From: an uncultured Oceanospirillaceae bacterium
GTDB lineage: Bacteria > Pseudomonadota > Gammaproteobacteria > Pseudomonadales > Balneatricaceae
Direction: 5' to 3'
Assembly (NCBI GenBank): GCA_937138495.1
Contig: CAKZPE010000085.1
Coordinates: 85,049 to 149,048 of the forward strand
DNA length: 64,000 nt
Shown here: positions 17,553-25,906 of the stretch, piece by piece
Layout: the number at the start of each line of letters is the position of its first letter
Position numbering within the stretch: position 1 is the first letter of the stretch
Position numbers and translations under genes: made by a program
The notes under the pieces: model-generated
Told to the model about the DNA's origin: nothing
Seen by the model: only the letters and a program-made list of their open reading frames with translations
Database searches by the model: none

Positions 17553-19535
17553 TTAAGTGACAACATCCAGCATAATCAGCGGCTGATTTTCCAGCAGTTT
17601 CCGGAACTGATCCGCAGATACCGGTGGGCTAAAGAAGAATCCCTGAATCTCATCACAGTTAAGGCCGGTCAGAATATCCAGCTGCTCCCGGGTTTCCACC
17701 CCTTCTGCCACCACCTGCTTCCCCATGTCGTGGGACATATGAATAATATTCTTCACCAGCTCAAAGGCTTCCCGGTTAACCCCCAGCCCGGTGATAAAAG
17801 ACCGGTCTATCTTCAGGGTGTCTACGGGTAACTGGTGCAGATAGTTCAGGGATGAATAGCCGGTGCCAAAGTCATCAATAGCCAGCCTTACCCCGAGTGC
17901 CTTCAATTCTTTTAACAATCCCAAACTATGGCTTATATCCTGCATCAGAAAGGTTTCTGTAATTTCCAGCTCGATTTGTGAGGCATGCAGAGAATTCTGA
18001 TGAATTAAATCCTGCACCCTTTCCAGAAGTGCATCATCCTCCAGTTGACGGCCGGATAAATTAACTGACAGTACAAAATCAGGTAGCCCCTGAGCTTCCC
18101 AAACACGCTTCTGAGCACTGGCGGCTGCCAACACCCAGTCACCGATCGTATCGATAAGACCATTTTCTTCCGCCATGGGAATGAATACCGCCGGAGAAAT
18201 CACCCCTTTAGTGGCATGCTCCCACCGAAGCAACGCTTCAGCACCGGCGATCCGGCCATCCGGCATCGAGACTTTTGGCTGATACAACACAAACAACTGA
18301 TCCCGTTCAAGCGACCGATACAGATCCGATTGCAGGGACACAAATTCACTGTCATTGGCATTCATCCGGTTGCTGTAACGCACCATGTTACGCCGCCCGC
18401 CGCGGGAGGCTGTGTTGGCCGATACCTGAGCGTTACGCAACAGTTCACCGGCATCAGCGCCGTCGTCAGGGGACTGAGCAAACCCGGCCCGAAAGGCCAC
18501 ATGTAATTCCCGACCGGAAAAATACACCAGATCACTGAACGGCTGAAGCATCTCTTCTAACTGATGACATATATCCAGAGTGCTATAGCCACCAGCAATA
18601 AACAGTGCGAATTCATCACCACTCATCCGTCCCAGGCTGGCACCATCAGGCTTACCTGCCATCAACTTCGTTGCAACCGTCGCCAGAAGTTGGTCCGCCT
18701 GCTGATAACCAAGGCTGTCGTTAAAGCGGCGAAAACCATTAATATCCAGATAAATAATCGTTACTGGTGCGTCACTGCTGCGTAATAAGCGATCCAACTG
18801 ATACAACAGTTCCTGACGTGACAGTAAATTCGGAATCGCCAATGTATCCAGTTCAAACAGTTGCTCAATGCGGAACATTCTTCGTTGGTTGTGCAGTGCC
18901 TGGCTACTGATCCGCAACATCTGCCCATTAGTGTTATCCTGTGCTTCCAGCTGTCGCTGTTCACTACTGCTCAGATACAGCAACTGCTCAGGCCGCAACA
19001 TTGGCAGCACTTCTTCCAGCGGCACACCGGCCACTTCAGCAGTAAGATTCAGCAGCTGGCAGGCTTTCTGATTGGCATAAAGCGTGCGCCCTTCCGCATC
19101 CGTTTCCAGCAGGGCGTGTTCATGGTTTTCAAGATAGGCATGCTGATCGCTAACCTGCTGACGTTCCTGCCAGCACACAAACGCATCATGTAAACATTTA
19201 AGCAGATCATCAGGTTCCCAAGGCTTTTGCAGATAACGGAAGACTGCCCCTTCATTAAGCACCCGGATAACCACATCCAGTTCGGCATAGCCAGTCAGTA
19301 AAACACCCACAACATCGGGATACTGTTGTTTAATGCGGGTCATCAGTTCATCACCGGTCATCTCCGGCATACGTACATCCGACACCACCACCTGCACCTC
19401 GGTTGTTGCCAAAATATCCAGCGCTTCCCGGGCAGAACCTGCTACCAATACTTCATACTCCGTAAGACGTAACTGTCGCTGCAATGCAGTCAGCATTGCA
19501 GCTTCATCATCTACTAACAAAACCCGTTTGAGCAT
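17553..19535 (-). CDS. Response regulator with PAS-like, GGDEF and EAL domains
   Basis: A 660-residue c-di-GMP enzyme. It has a receiver at 1-120 (D53 in VVSDVRMPEMTGDE), a PAS-like segment (about 135-190, ALLETDAEGRTLYANQKAC), a GGDEF domain as GRMSGDEFALF (first Gly replaced by Ser, no RxxD inhibitory site upstream), and an EAL domain. The EAL part keeps GAEALLRWE, NLSGRQLE, EITETFLM, DDFGTGYSSLNYL, KIDRSF and EGVET, so phosphodiesterase activity is likely. Cyclase activity is uncertain. ATG 19535 is chosen because MLKRVLLVDDE begins the receiver and AAGGA lies upstream. It belongs to the signalling island and is a candidate target of the kinase at 13489. Confidence 0.9.
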   Translation of the reverse strand: MLKRVLLVDDEAAMLTALQRQLRLTEYEVLVAGSAREALDILATTEVQVVVSDVRMPEMTGDELMTRIKQQYPDVVGVLLTGYAELDVVIRVLNEGAVFRYLQKPWEPDDLLKCLHDAFVCWQERQQVSDQHAYLENHEHALLETDAEGRTLYANQKACQLLNLTAEVAGVPLEEVLPMLRPEQLLYLSSSEQRQLEAQDNTNGQMLRISSQALHNQRRMFRIEQLFELDTLAIPNLLSRQELLYQLDRLLRSSDAPVTIIYLDINGFRRFNDSLGYQQADQLLATVATKLMAGKPDGASLGRMSGDEFALFIAGGYSTLDICHQLEEMLQPFSDLVYFSGRELHVAFRAGFAQSPDDGADAGELLRNAQVSANTASRGGRRNMVRYSNRMNANDSEFVSLQSDLYRSLERDQLFVLYQPKVSMPDGRIAGAEALLRWEHATKGVISPAVFIPMAEENGLIDTIGDWVLAAASAQKRVWEAQGLPDFVLSVNLSGRQLEDDALLERVQDLIHQNSLHASQIELEITETFLMQDISHSLGLLKELKALGVRLAIDDFGTGYSSLNYLHQLPVDTLKIDRSFITGLGVNREAFELVKNIIHMSHDMGKQVVAEGVETREQLDILTGLNCDEIQGFFFSPPVSADQFRKLLENQPLIMLDVVT

Positions 19536-19976
19536 TCCCTGTTTCCTTATGAAATACCTATACCTACAGAGGAGACATACGTGAAAACAACTGGTTATAT
19601 TTAATAGCACAACCGGGAAGTAGAATCATTGGAAGCTACCCAAAGCGAGAGACAAACTCAAAAAATAACCTGATCAAAAACGCTTACCAATAACATTCAA
19701 ATAGCTAAGTCATATTGACCCGCAATCACTCACTTAAGGCGCAAAAACTCTTTTTCACTTTTTCGGATTACAGTCACACTTACCAACCCAAGGATATTGC
19801 AGATGCATCTAAAAAATCATGCGTAATGAATCACTCATCAGATAAACAATCATTGCAGTACGATCATCAATCGTAAACACTCATCAACAGCCCAACAAAA
19901 ACATTAAGCTATCTATATAAAGCATTGATTAAATTGAATAAAGAAAACAAACAATCATGTAAGTCATTAATAAAAA
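19536..19976. other. AT-rich intergenic region upstream of the GGDEF-EAL gene
   Basis: These 441 bases hold the promoter of the GGDEF-EAL gene and the shared 15-mer at 19635-19649. The part from about 19780 to 19976 is unusually AT-rich with many short ATCA/CAATCAT words and no ORF of note. No terminator or RNA gene could be recognised. Confidence 0.5.
19635..19649 (-). promoter_or_regulatory. Shared 15-bp motif, copy 2 (upstream of the GGDEF-EAL regulator)
   Basis: This is an exact copy of gctacccaaagcgag found at 17493-17507, here about 100-115 bases upstream of ATG 19535. Flanking bases differ between copies, so the conserved core looks selected rather than part of a longer duplication. 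Confidence 0.55.
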
Positions 19977-20309
19977 TCAGAGGCCTGCGCAGCGGTATTT
20001 ACCCGCGATCAACGCAAGCTTATCTAACTGATCATTAATACACACATACACTTTACAAGGAGATTTTCCCGACGCACGCAAGCAGGTTAGAAAAGACTCT
20101 GTCGCTTTACATTCCTGTGCATGATTTTCAATCTGAATAACTATCTGCCTTATGGCATTTGAAGCGCGAACGTCTTCATTATTAAGCTGGAAAGACAGAT
20201 AATGGATGCGATCGGTGAGACTACTAATACGGGTATCACGCTGAATTGAATTAAGTAAATCGATAATTTCTGTTCTGGTACGGTCTATTCGGGTTGAAAC
20301 TGCTGTCAT
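19977..20309 (-). CDS. Hypothetical protein, 110 aa
   Basis: Small soluble-looking protein with a helical N-terminal part (TRTEIIDLLNSIQRDTRISSLTDRIHYL) and four cysteines in the last 45 residues (C at ECKATESFLTCL, PCKVYVC, YRCAGL), which might form disulfides or bind metal. There is no signal peptide or membrane helix. ATG 20309 has AGGGAG upstream at good spacing. The leader CAGCACAGGGAGTG is identical over 14 bases to that of the unrelated-looking gene at 43.1-43.9 kb. It sits alone between the GGDEF-EAL and Hpt regulators. I do not recognise the family. Confidence 0.6.
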   Translation of the reverse strand: MTAVSTRIDRTRTEIIDLLNSIQRDTRISSLTDRIHYLSFQLNNEDVRASNAIRQIVIQIENHAQECKATESFLTCLRASGKSPCKVYVCINDQLDKLALIAGKYRCAGL

Positions 20310-21109
20310 ATGGCACTCCCTGTGCTGTCTGGGCTGATCACAACTTTTCTTTGCGATCCCTGCTCTTCGTCACCCTATCCGTATTGTACCCTGATATTTA
20401 ACGGTTGCCATACCGTTGCTCCCATAGAATTCAATGCTTCACATATTCAAAAGCAGCAACCTCATACAAGCTATAACCCTAGCCCCAAAACATTGATTGC
20501 TTTTGATTATGTACTTTTCAGACTGAAGCAGTTTGTGAATATCAATGACAGTTCAGTTCAAGCAGATGTTCAAAAGCAAACTTTCCACCCGATAATCAGC
20601 GCTACGACAATTTATCGCAAACGGAATAGCTGGAAGGAATAGGCGTCTATCGTTTGAGGCTTCCCCTATCACTTTCAATCGGATACGTGCCCAAAAAGAA
20701 GCTATTCTTTTCAGCAAAGTACCTGAAAGCAGTGAATAGCATCTATAAATATAGAATTACTCGAATGTACAACGTTCGTAACCATGTTTATCTATATTGT
20801 TTTAGGGAATTACATCTACCTGTGTAAGGCACTGCCGGCACTCAGAAATGAGAGTTACAGCACAATGTCTTCCGGACAGTGGAAACAGCTGGAAATATAT
20901 AGTGAATTGTTAAGAGCACAGGACGATCGCCCCTGGTTTCTGTTTTATATTACCTATCAAGTAGCTAATTGCTACCGGCCAGTTGTTGCTGATTATCCTC
21001 ACTGCAACCCTTGGGTATTTCAGCTGGCAACCGGAAGGCCTTCACCTTCACGTGCAAATATGCGTATTCCTTTTGGCAGAAAAAGTGCTAATGGTAAGCA
21101 CCTGAGTCA
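20310..21109. other. 800-base region without a confident gene
   Basis: Two plus-strand ORFs cover most of it (20310..20642 and 20784..21263). The first has no ribosome-binding site and an odd composition. The second runs about 150 bases into the antisense of the Hpt regulator gene. An internal stretch from about 20865 (MSSGQWKQLEIYSELLRAQDD) looks mildly protein-like, so a decayed small gene cannot be excluded. I see no terminator or repeat. Confidence 0.45.
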
Positions 21110-21928
21110 TCACAGTTTCTCACTCACATGGTTTTCCAACTGTTTCAGACAGTTGCGGCTAAACCGGACAAACGCCGGCAGATTCGCCATCACCTTTGGC
21201 ATATCGGTGTCACACAGGCCTTCCAGCTTCCGCGCCAGTGCGGATACCTTCATCAGCCCGTAAAGCGCAGAACTGCTGCCAAAGGTGTGCAGCTGATGTT
21301 TCACATTGCCCGGATCAGCACTGGCGCTCACCTCAAGGCTTTGCAGGCAGGTATTCGCGTCTTTAAGGAATATATCGATCAGTGACGGCAAGGTGTCAGC
21401 ACCGACATCCTGCGCCAGCCGGGATAAAACATCAGCGGAAAATTCAGCCGGTAACGGCTGCTCTGCAGAGTTGTCGGCAGGACTGGCCGCATCGACGGAG
21501 ATAACCGCCACTCGGGAAGCCGGCGTCTGTGGGGGTGGCGTTTCTGCTGGCGACTGGCTAACCCGGCCTTCAAAAGCCTCGGCAATGATCGCCAGCAGCT
21601 CGTCGTTATCCCAGGGTTTTGCCAGGTAGTAATCCACCACCCCGGCGGCCAGCGCTTCTTCAGTGCTGTCGTAATCTGACTGGCCACTGAGCATCAGGCG
21701 CGCAGCATCCGGCCAGCGCTGTTTAACTTCTGTGAGAAATTCGATGCCATTCATCTGCGGCATGCGGAAATCACTCATTACCACCTGCGCAGGACTCTCT
21801 GTCAGTAGCTCAAGCGCTTCCTGCCCACCACTGGCGGTCAGTAACTGAAAGTCCTGTTGCCTTAATACCCGGCGTAATGAAGCAACTACCGCCGGGTCGT
21901 CATCCACCAGCAACATCCGTTTTTCCAT
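21110..21928 (-). CDS. Response regulator with C-terminal Hpt domain
   Basis: A 272-residue protein. The receiver domain (1-120) has DDD, D53 in VVMSDFRMPQMNG and lysine in AKPWDNDEL. A proline/alanine-rich linker (about 125-165) leads to an Hpt helical domain (about 166-272). The phospho-histidine is probably H214 in LHTFGSSSALYGL; the usual HTLKG is HTFGS, so the lysine after the histidine is missing. Start ATG 21928 has AAGGAG nine bases upstream. Receiver-plus-Hpt proteins relay phosphate between kinases and other receivers, which would suit the orphan response regulators nearby. Confidence 0.85.
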   Translation of the reverse strand: MEKRMLLVDDDPAVVASLRRVLRQQDFQLLTASGGQEALELLTESPAQVVMSDFRMPQMNGIEFLTEVKQRWPDAARLMLSGQSDYDSTEEALAAGVVDYYLAKPWDNDELLAIIAEAFEGRVSQSPAETPPPQTPASRVAVISVDAASPADNSAEQPLPAEFSADVLSRLAQDVGADTLPSLIDIFLKDANTCLQSLEVSASADPGNVKHQLHTFGSSSALYGLMKVSALARKLEGLCDTDMPKVMANLPAFVRFSRNCLKQLENHVSEKL

Positions 21929-22045
21929 GGCGATCATCTCCTTAGATGCCGGACAGGCCATAGCTCACCTGTCAAAACGCTCGTATTACAATGCTTTCAG
22001 CATATCGGGATTTGACGGACAACGGGGGACGATAACAGGGGAAAT

Positions 22046-22059
22046 TACCCAAATCGGGA
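22046..22059 (-). promoter_or_regulatory. Relaxed copy 3 of the shared motif (upstream of the Hpt regulator)
   Basis: tacccaaatcggga matches the exact copies (tacccaaagcgag) at TACCCAAA and CG-GA and lies about 120-130 bases upstream of ATG 21928. Position and orientation match the other two copies. Confidence 0.4.
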
Positions 22060-22093
22060 TAAATACGTGCTTTCAGATCTTAGAAAATAAGGT

Positions 22094-22630
22094 TCAAACC
22101 AGATTATCCCGGATAAACGCGGCATAAACCGCATGGCTAAGAATGCGGTCTCCGACCTTTTCCCGGTGACTGATGACGCCCTCAAGCTGCATTCCTAACC
22201 GCTCGCACACTGCCCGGCTCGGCAGATTTTCTGCGGCAACGGACACCTGTACTTTACTGACATTAAGATGGGCAAAAGCATGCTCTGTCATTGCCTGGCA
22301 GGCGCGCGTCATGATACCCAGCCCCTGATATGACTGTATTAACCAGTAACCAATATCCGCCCGCTGCAGGTCTGCATAAATCGCATTAAACGATATCATT
22401 CCAACGATCAGGCCACGATAGATAATCGCGAACGACATTCCGTCAGCTTGCTGTGCACGCCTTCTCTCGGCGCTGATAAAATCACTGAATGCTTCACGGG
22501 TTTTACAGTGACGGGGCCACTCCAACCACTCAGCCAGATATGCATAATTTTCAGATACGAGTCGCTGAAATACCGGCGCCATTTCTTCGGCTACCGGTTC
22601 TAACTGAGTATCCTGATCAATCCTGATCAT
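22094..22630 (-). CDS. GNAT-family N-acetyltransferase (RimJ/RimL-like)
   Basis: A 178-residue acetyl-CoA-dependent acetyltransferase of the ribosomal-protein-serine/alanine type. It has WLEWPRHCKTREAFSDFI near residue 38, DIGYWLIQSYQGLGIMTRACQAMTEHAF around the acetyl-CoA loop (Q-x-x-G-x form), and VSVAAENLPSRAVCERLGMQLEG, the RimL-type ENxxSxxVxExLGF motif. I use ATG 22630 rather than the GTG just upstream. It precedes the aldo/keto reductase gene in the opposite reading order with a 21-base gap, so they may be co-transcribed. The substrate is unknown. Confidence 0.85.
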   Translation of the reverse strand: MIRIDQDTQLEPVAEEMAPVFQRLVSENYAYLAEWLEWPRHCKTREAFSDFISAERRRAQQADGMSFAIIYRGLIVGMISFNAIYADLQRADIGYWLIQSYQGLGIMTRACQAMTEHAFAHLNVSKVQVSVAAENLPSRAVCERLGMQLEGVISHREKVGDRILSHAVYAAFIRDNLV

Positions 22631-22651
22631 CACGCAATATCCTCCGGGAAA

Positions 22652-23641
22652 TCAGAAACGCTCAGTATCCACTTCAGACTGCGCCTGTGCCGGATAGCGT
22701 TCACCGACCACCGTCTGCTGATTGATAACAGCATCCACCCGGTTAAACAGATCATCACTCAAAATCACTTCAGTGGCAGCTCTGTTTTCTTCCAAATGCT
22801 CCAGCACCGCCGTTCCCGGAATGGGTACAATGTGATCAGCCTTTTTCAGTAACCAGGCCAGCGCCAGTTGTCCCGGTGTGCATCCGGCCTCTTCCGCCAG
22901 GGGCAGGTATTTGTCCAGTAGCTGCAGGTTGCGGGCATAATTATCCGGGCTGAAGCGCGGCATATTGCTGCGAAAATCATTCTCTGAGAGTTGATTAAGA
23001 TCCCGCAGGGTATTGGTCAGAAACTTTCTGGCCAGCGGGCTGAAAGCCACCAGCGTGGTGCCCAGCTCCTTGCAGGCATCCAGCACCGCAATTTCAACAT
23101 TTCGGCTCCACAGGGAATACTCACTCTGCACCGCGGCTATCGGATATTCCTTATGGGCTTTACGCAAGGTTTCGGCGGAGACTTCCGACAAACCGACTTC
23201 CCGGATTTTACCTTCCCGAACCAGTTCTCCGAGCGCACCGACACTTTCTTCGATGGGCACATTGCGGTCCCGGCGATGCAGGTAATACAGGTCAATGACG
23301 TCCGTCTGTAAACGTTTCAGGCTGGCCTCGCACACCTTGCGAATCGCTTCGGGCCGACCATTAATTTCCCGCACCCCGTCATCATTGCGGAACATGCCAC
23401 ACTTACTGGCCAGCACAAACTCCTGACGACGGCCTTTAAGCACCTCACCGATCAGCGTTTCATTGGCACCAAAACCATACAGCGCTGCAGTATCGAGAAA
23501 GGTATAACCCACATCCAGTGCACGGTTCAGCATCTGCTCTGCATATTCACGGGACGGCGGCGTGCCGTACGCATGGGACAGGCTCATACAGCCATAGCCA
23601 ATGGGTGAAACGAATAAAGCACCGATACGGCGGGTCGTCAT
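22652..23641 (-). CDS. Aldo/keto reductase
   Basis: NADPH-dependent oxidoreductase of 329 residues with the full AKR tetrad: Asp in FLDTAALYG, Tyr in the same motif, Lys in FVLASKCG and His in DLYYLHRRD. Cofactor loop residues IPIPGTAVLEHLEEN-like (VPIPGTAVLEHLEENRAA) are present. It resembles the AKR11/13 group (YajO/YghZ-like general aldehyde reductases). AAGGAAA precedes ATG 23641. The physiological substrate is not indicated by neighbours. Confidence 0.9.
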   Translation of the reverse strand: MTTRRIGALFVSPIGYGCMSLSHAYGTPPSREYAEQMLNRALDVGYTFLDTAALYGFGANETLIGEVLKGRRQEFVLASKCGMFRNDDGVREINGRPEAIRKVCEASLKRLQTDVIDLYYLHRRDRNVPIEESVGALGELVREGKIREVGLSEVSAETLRKAHKEYPIAAVQSEYSLWSRNVEIAVLDACKELGTTLVAFSPLARKFLTNTLRDLNQLSENDFRSNMPRFSPDNYARNLQLLDKYLPLAEEAGCTPGQLALAWLLKKADHIVPIPGTAVLEHLEENRAATEVILSDDLFNRVDAVINQQTVVGERYPAQAQSEVDTERF

Positions 23642-23718
23642 GGGGTTTCCTTAAAAATCAAAATACTTGTTTTTGAGATGATACTGATCTGATACAAAAA
23701 AACAGTGACTGAACGGTT

Positions 23719-24453
23719 TTAACATCCCAGCCGTTTATACAACGCCTGAGAGTCTTTTAAAGCCGGCAACTCAAAACCTGTCTCAGCCTGTATTTTTGCG
23801 AAACTGACAGCGCTAACGCAGTAATCATCTTTACGCCCGGCACTTTGCTGCATGATAAAGCCAGCAGCGTCCCCTTTCAGGTTGTACACCAGCTTGAAAT
23901 AGCCGGACGGTACCTGATGGGGTTCATCGGCTTTTGGCAGGGCCGGCATATTCTGGTCATACAGCGGGCCGGTCATTACATATAAAGATTTACCATAGCT
24001 GACCCCTGCACGCACCGCATCTTCCAGTGCTTTCCACGGCCCCTGGTTCAGATGCTTATCCTGCGGAGTAATGTTGCTGAGATAATTCAGTTCTGCCCAG
24101 TAACGGGAACCGGCAAACGATGCCAGTGGCGCCTGATGGCCCCGGTCCGCTTCCAGATTACTGTTGCGGGCACCGGTGTAGTCTTTCGCTTCCAGGGTTT
24201 CATCTTCATTCAGTAACGGGTCTGTCGCCCATTCCCTGCCCGGCGAGGCACCAAAGTTCACCACATCCACTTCATAGGCGACCCAGTCGGCAAACTTGGT
24301 TTCGGGATTATTCGATAAAGCGTATAAATGGCTGAACAACATATCATTGCCAGCGGGGCTTTCCGGGCAGCCCACAGGGCAGTGAACTGAGAGGATTTCA
24401 GCGGATGCCAGGCTGCTGAACATAAGGGCAGAAACAAATACAGAGGTTTTCAT
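23719..24453 (-). CDS. Secreted DNA/RNA non-specific endonuclease (NUC1 family)
   Basis: A 244-residue beta-beta-alpha-metal nuclease. The start ATG 24453 gives the signal peptide MKTSVFVSALMFSSLASA. The active-site motif is ADRGHQAPLASF (DRGH, about residue 107), followed by NYLSNITPQDKHLNQGPWKALED, which has the conserved asparagines and NQGPW of the family. Cysteines near both ends could form a disulfide. Secreted members scavenge extracellular nucleic acid or phosphate. It is a single gene with no immunity protein visible, so a toxin role is not suggested. Confidence 0.9.
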   Translation of the reverse strand: MKTSVFVSALMFSSLASAEILSVHCPVGCPESPAGNDMLFSHLYALSNNPETKFADWVAYEVDVVNFGASPGREWATDPLLNEDETLEAKDYTGARNSNLEADRGHQAPLASFAGSRYWAELNYLSNITPQDKHLNQGPWKALEDAVRAGVSYGKSLYVMTGPLYDQNMPALPKADEPHQVPSGYFKLVYNLKGDAAGFIMQQSAGRKDDYCVSAVSFAKIQAETGFELPALKDSQALYKRLGC

Positions 24454-24601
24454 AGCGATCTTTCCTGATTGATCATCGCCACGAATAATCCGTGCTACAT
24501 AATGCAAATTCAAGCTATTTCTGAAAAACCCGGCCACAAACTTATCGGTCAGAAATCAGGCCCTCACTGGCCGGATCATTGAACCGGCACTCTCTTGCAG
24601 G

Positions 24602-25906
24602 TTACATGCCTAACCGGTCCCGCAGGCCGTACCACCATGAACCGGCTACCGAATAAGGTACGCGAAAGCGCTGACCGCCGGGGAAACCTGACCAGGGTAC
24701 GCCGGCAAAGAGATCAAAAAGTGCTGTTTCGCCACCGATAGCATCCGCCAGCAGTTTGCCAAACAGATGGGTGACATTGACACCATGACCACAGTAACCG
24801 TGGGCAAAATACAGATTGTCATCCAACCTGCCCAACTGGGCATGGCGGTTATTGGTAATGGCAATATTGCCGCTCCAGGCATAATCAATTTTCACATCCG
24901 CCAGTTGCGGAAACACGTTAAGCATGTTGGGCCGTAATTTACCGATTATATCCGCCGGGGCAACACCTCCATAAACAGTACCGCCACCGAACAACAGCCG
25001 CCGGTCGGCAGACAGACGGTAATAGTCGAGAATATACCGGCAGTCAGCAATGCACATGTCTGCCGGTAAAATCTCACGGGCCAGTTCCTCCGGTAAAGAC
25101 TCGGTGGCCATCACCTGCGTCGCTGCCGGCATCACCCGTGCTGCCAGCGGTTTGGACAACTGCCCCAGATACGCATTGCCACACAGGATTACCTGCCCGG
25201 CAATCACCTGACCTGAGGCAGTACTGATCTGCTGTTTTTCTCCCTTTTTATCGATGGACACCACCGGGGAATGTTCAAAAATCTGCCCGCCTAACTGTTC
25301 CAGAGCCTGCGCTTCACCCAATGCAAGCTTCAGCGGATGCAGATGGCCACCCAAGCTATCCAGCAGCCCACCAGCATACAACTTGCTGCCAACACAAGCC
25401 TGCAGCGCATCAGCATCCAGCAACTGATAGCCGGGAATATTATGTTCCCGACACAGCCGGGCTTCTTCAGCCAGCCCCTGCATATGTTTCCGGCTGTATG
25501 CCACAGTGACATGGCCGGGCCGGTAGTCACAATCGATTGAGTAACGTTCCAGTATTTGTCGGAGATAATCCCCCCCGGCCATATGTAAATCAGCGATTGA
25601 GGTACTGCAGCCAGAAAAATAGTCCTGCAGAAAATCGATACCGCCGTTAAAACCGTTAATCAGCTGGCCGCCATTACGGCCCGACGCGCCCCAGCCAACC
25701 CGTTGCGCTTCCAGCACGACCACCCGGCAGCCCTGTTCCTGCAAAAACAGCCCTGCGGACAGACCACTGAAGCCGGCACCGACAATACAGACCTCCGCCT
25801 CCTGATGGCCCTGTAGCTGATCACGTTGCGCGGGCATCTCAACACTGGCTGCGTAATAGCTGTCAGGGTAAACGTTATCCCTGTTCACAGCGTCGGCCGC
25901 AGGCAT
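24602..25906 (-). CDS. puuB: FAD-dependent oxidoreductase, gamma-glutamylputrescine oxidase-like
   Basis: A DAO-family flavoenzyme of 434 residues. The FAD-binding motif is CIVGAGFSGLSAGLFLQEQGCRVVVLEA, followed by VGWGASGRNGGQLINGF. The C-terminus has YFAHGYCGHGVNVTHLFGKLLADA, typical of PuuB and related amine oxidases. ATG 25906 overlaps the upstream puuA-like stop by one base (TGATG) and has GGAGG seven bases upstream. In the Puu pathway it oxidises gamma-glutamylputrescine to the aldehyde. The coupling to a glutamine-synthetase-like gene supports that, though other gamma-glutamyl amines are possible. Confidence 0.88.
   Translation of the reverse strand: MPAADAVNRDNVYPDSYYAASVEMPAQRDQLQGHQEAEVCIVGAGFSGLSAGLFLQEQGCRVVVLEAQRVGWGASGRNGGQLINGFNGGIDFLQDYFSGCSTSIADLHMAGGDYLRQILERYSIDCDYRPGHVTVAYSRKHMQGLAEEARLCREHNIPGYQLLDADALQACVGSKLYAGGLLDSLGGHLHPLKLALGEAQALEQLGGQIFEHSPVVSIDKKGEKQQISTASGQVIAGQVILCGNAYLGQLSKPLAARVMPAATQVMATESLPEELAREILPADMCIADCRYILDYYRLSADRRLLFGGGTVYGGVAPADIIGKLRPNMLNVFPQLADVKIDYAWSGNIAITNNRHAQLGRLDDNLYFAHGYCGHGVNVTHLFGKLLADAIGGETALFDLFAGVPWSGFPGGQRFRVPYSVAGSWWYGLRDRLGM

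Noticed and set aside
20310-20642. 110-residue plus-strand ORF
   Set aside because: It begins one base after the opposite gene's start, has no ribosome-binding site, and its composition is not protein-like.
20784-21263. 159-residue plus-strand ORF
   Set aside because: It overlaps 150 bases of the Hpt regulator gene and lacks recognisable domains; the middle part might be a decayed small gene, so it is mentioned in the gap entry only.
23719-24453. Secreted nuclease as a toxin/immunity pair
   Set aside because: No immunity-like gene or secretion-delivery domain is adjacent; it looks like a plain extracellular nuclease.
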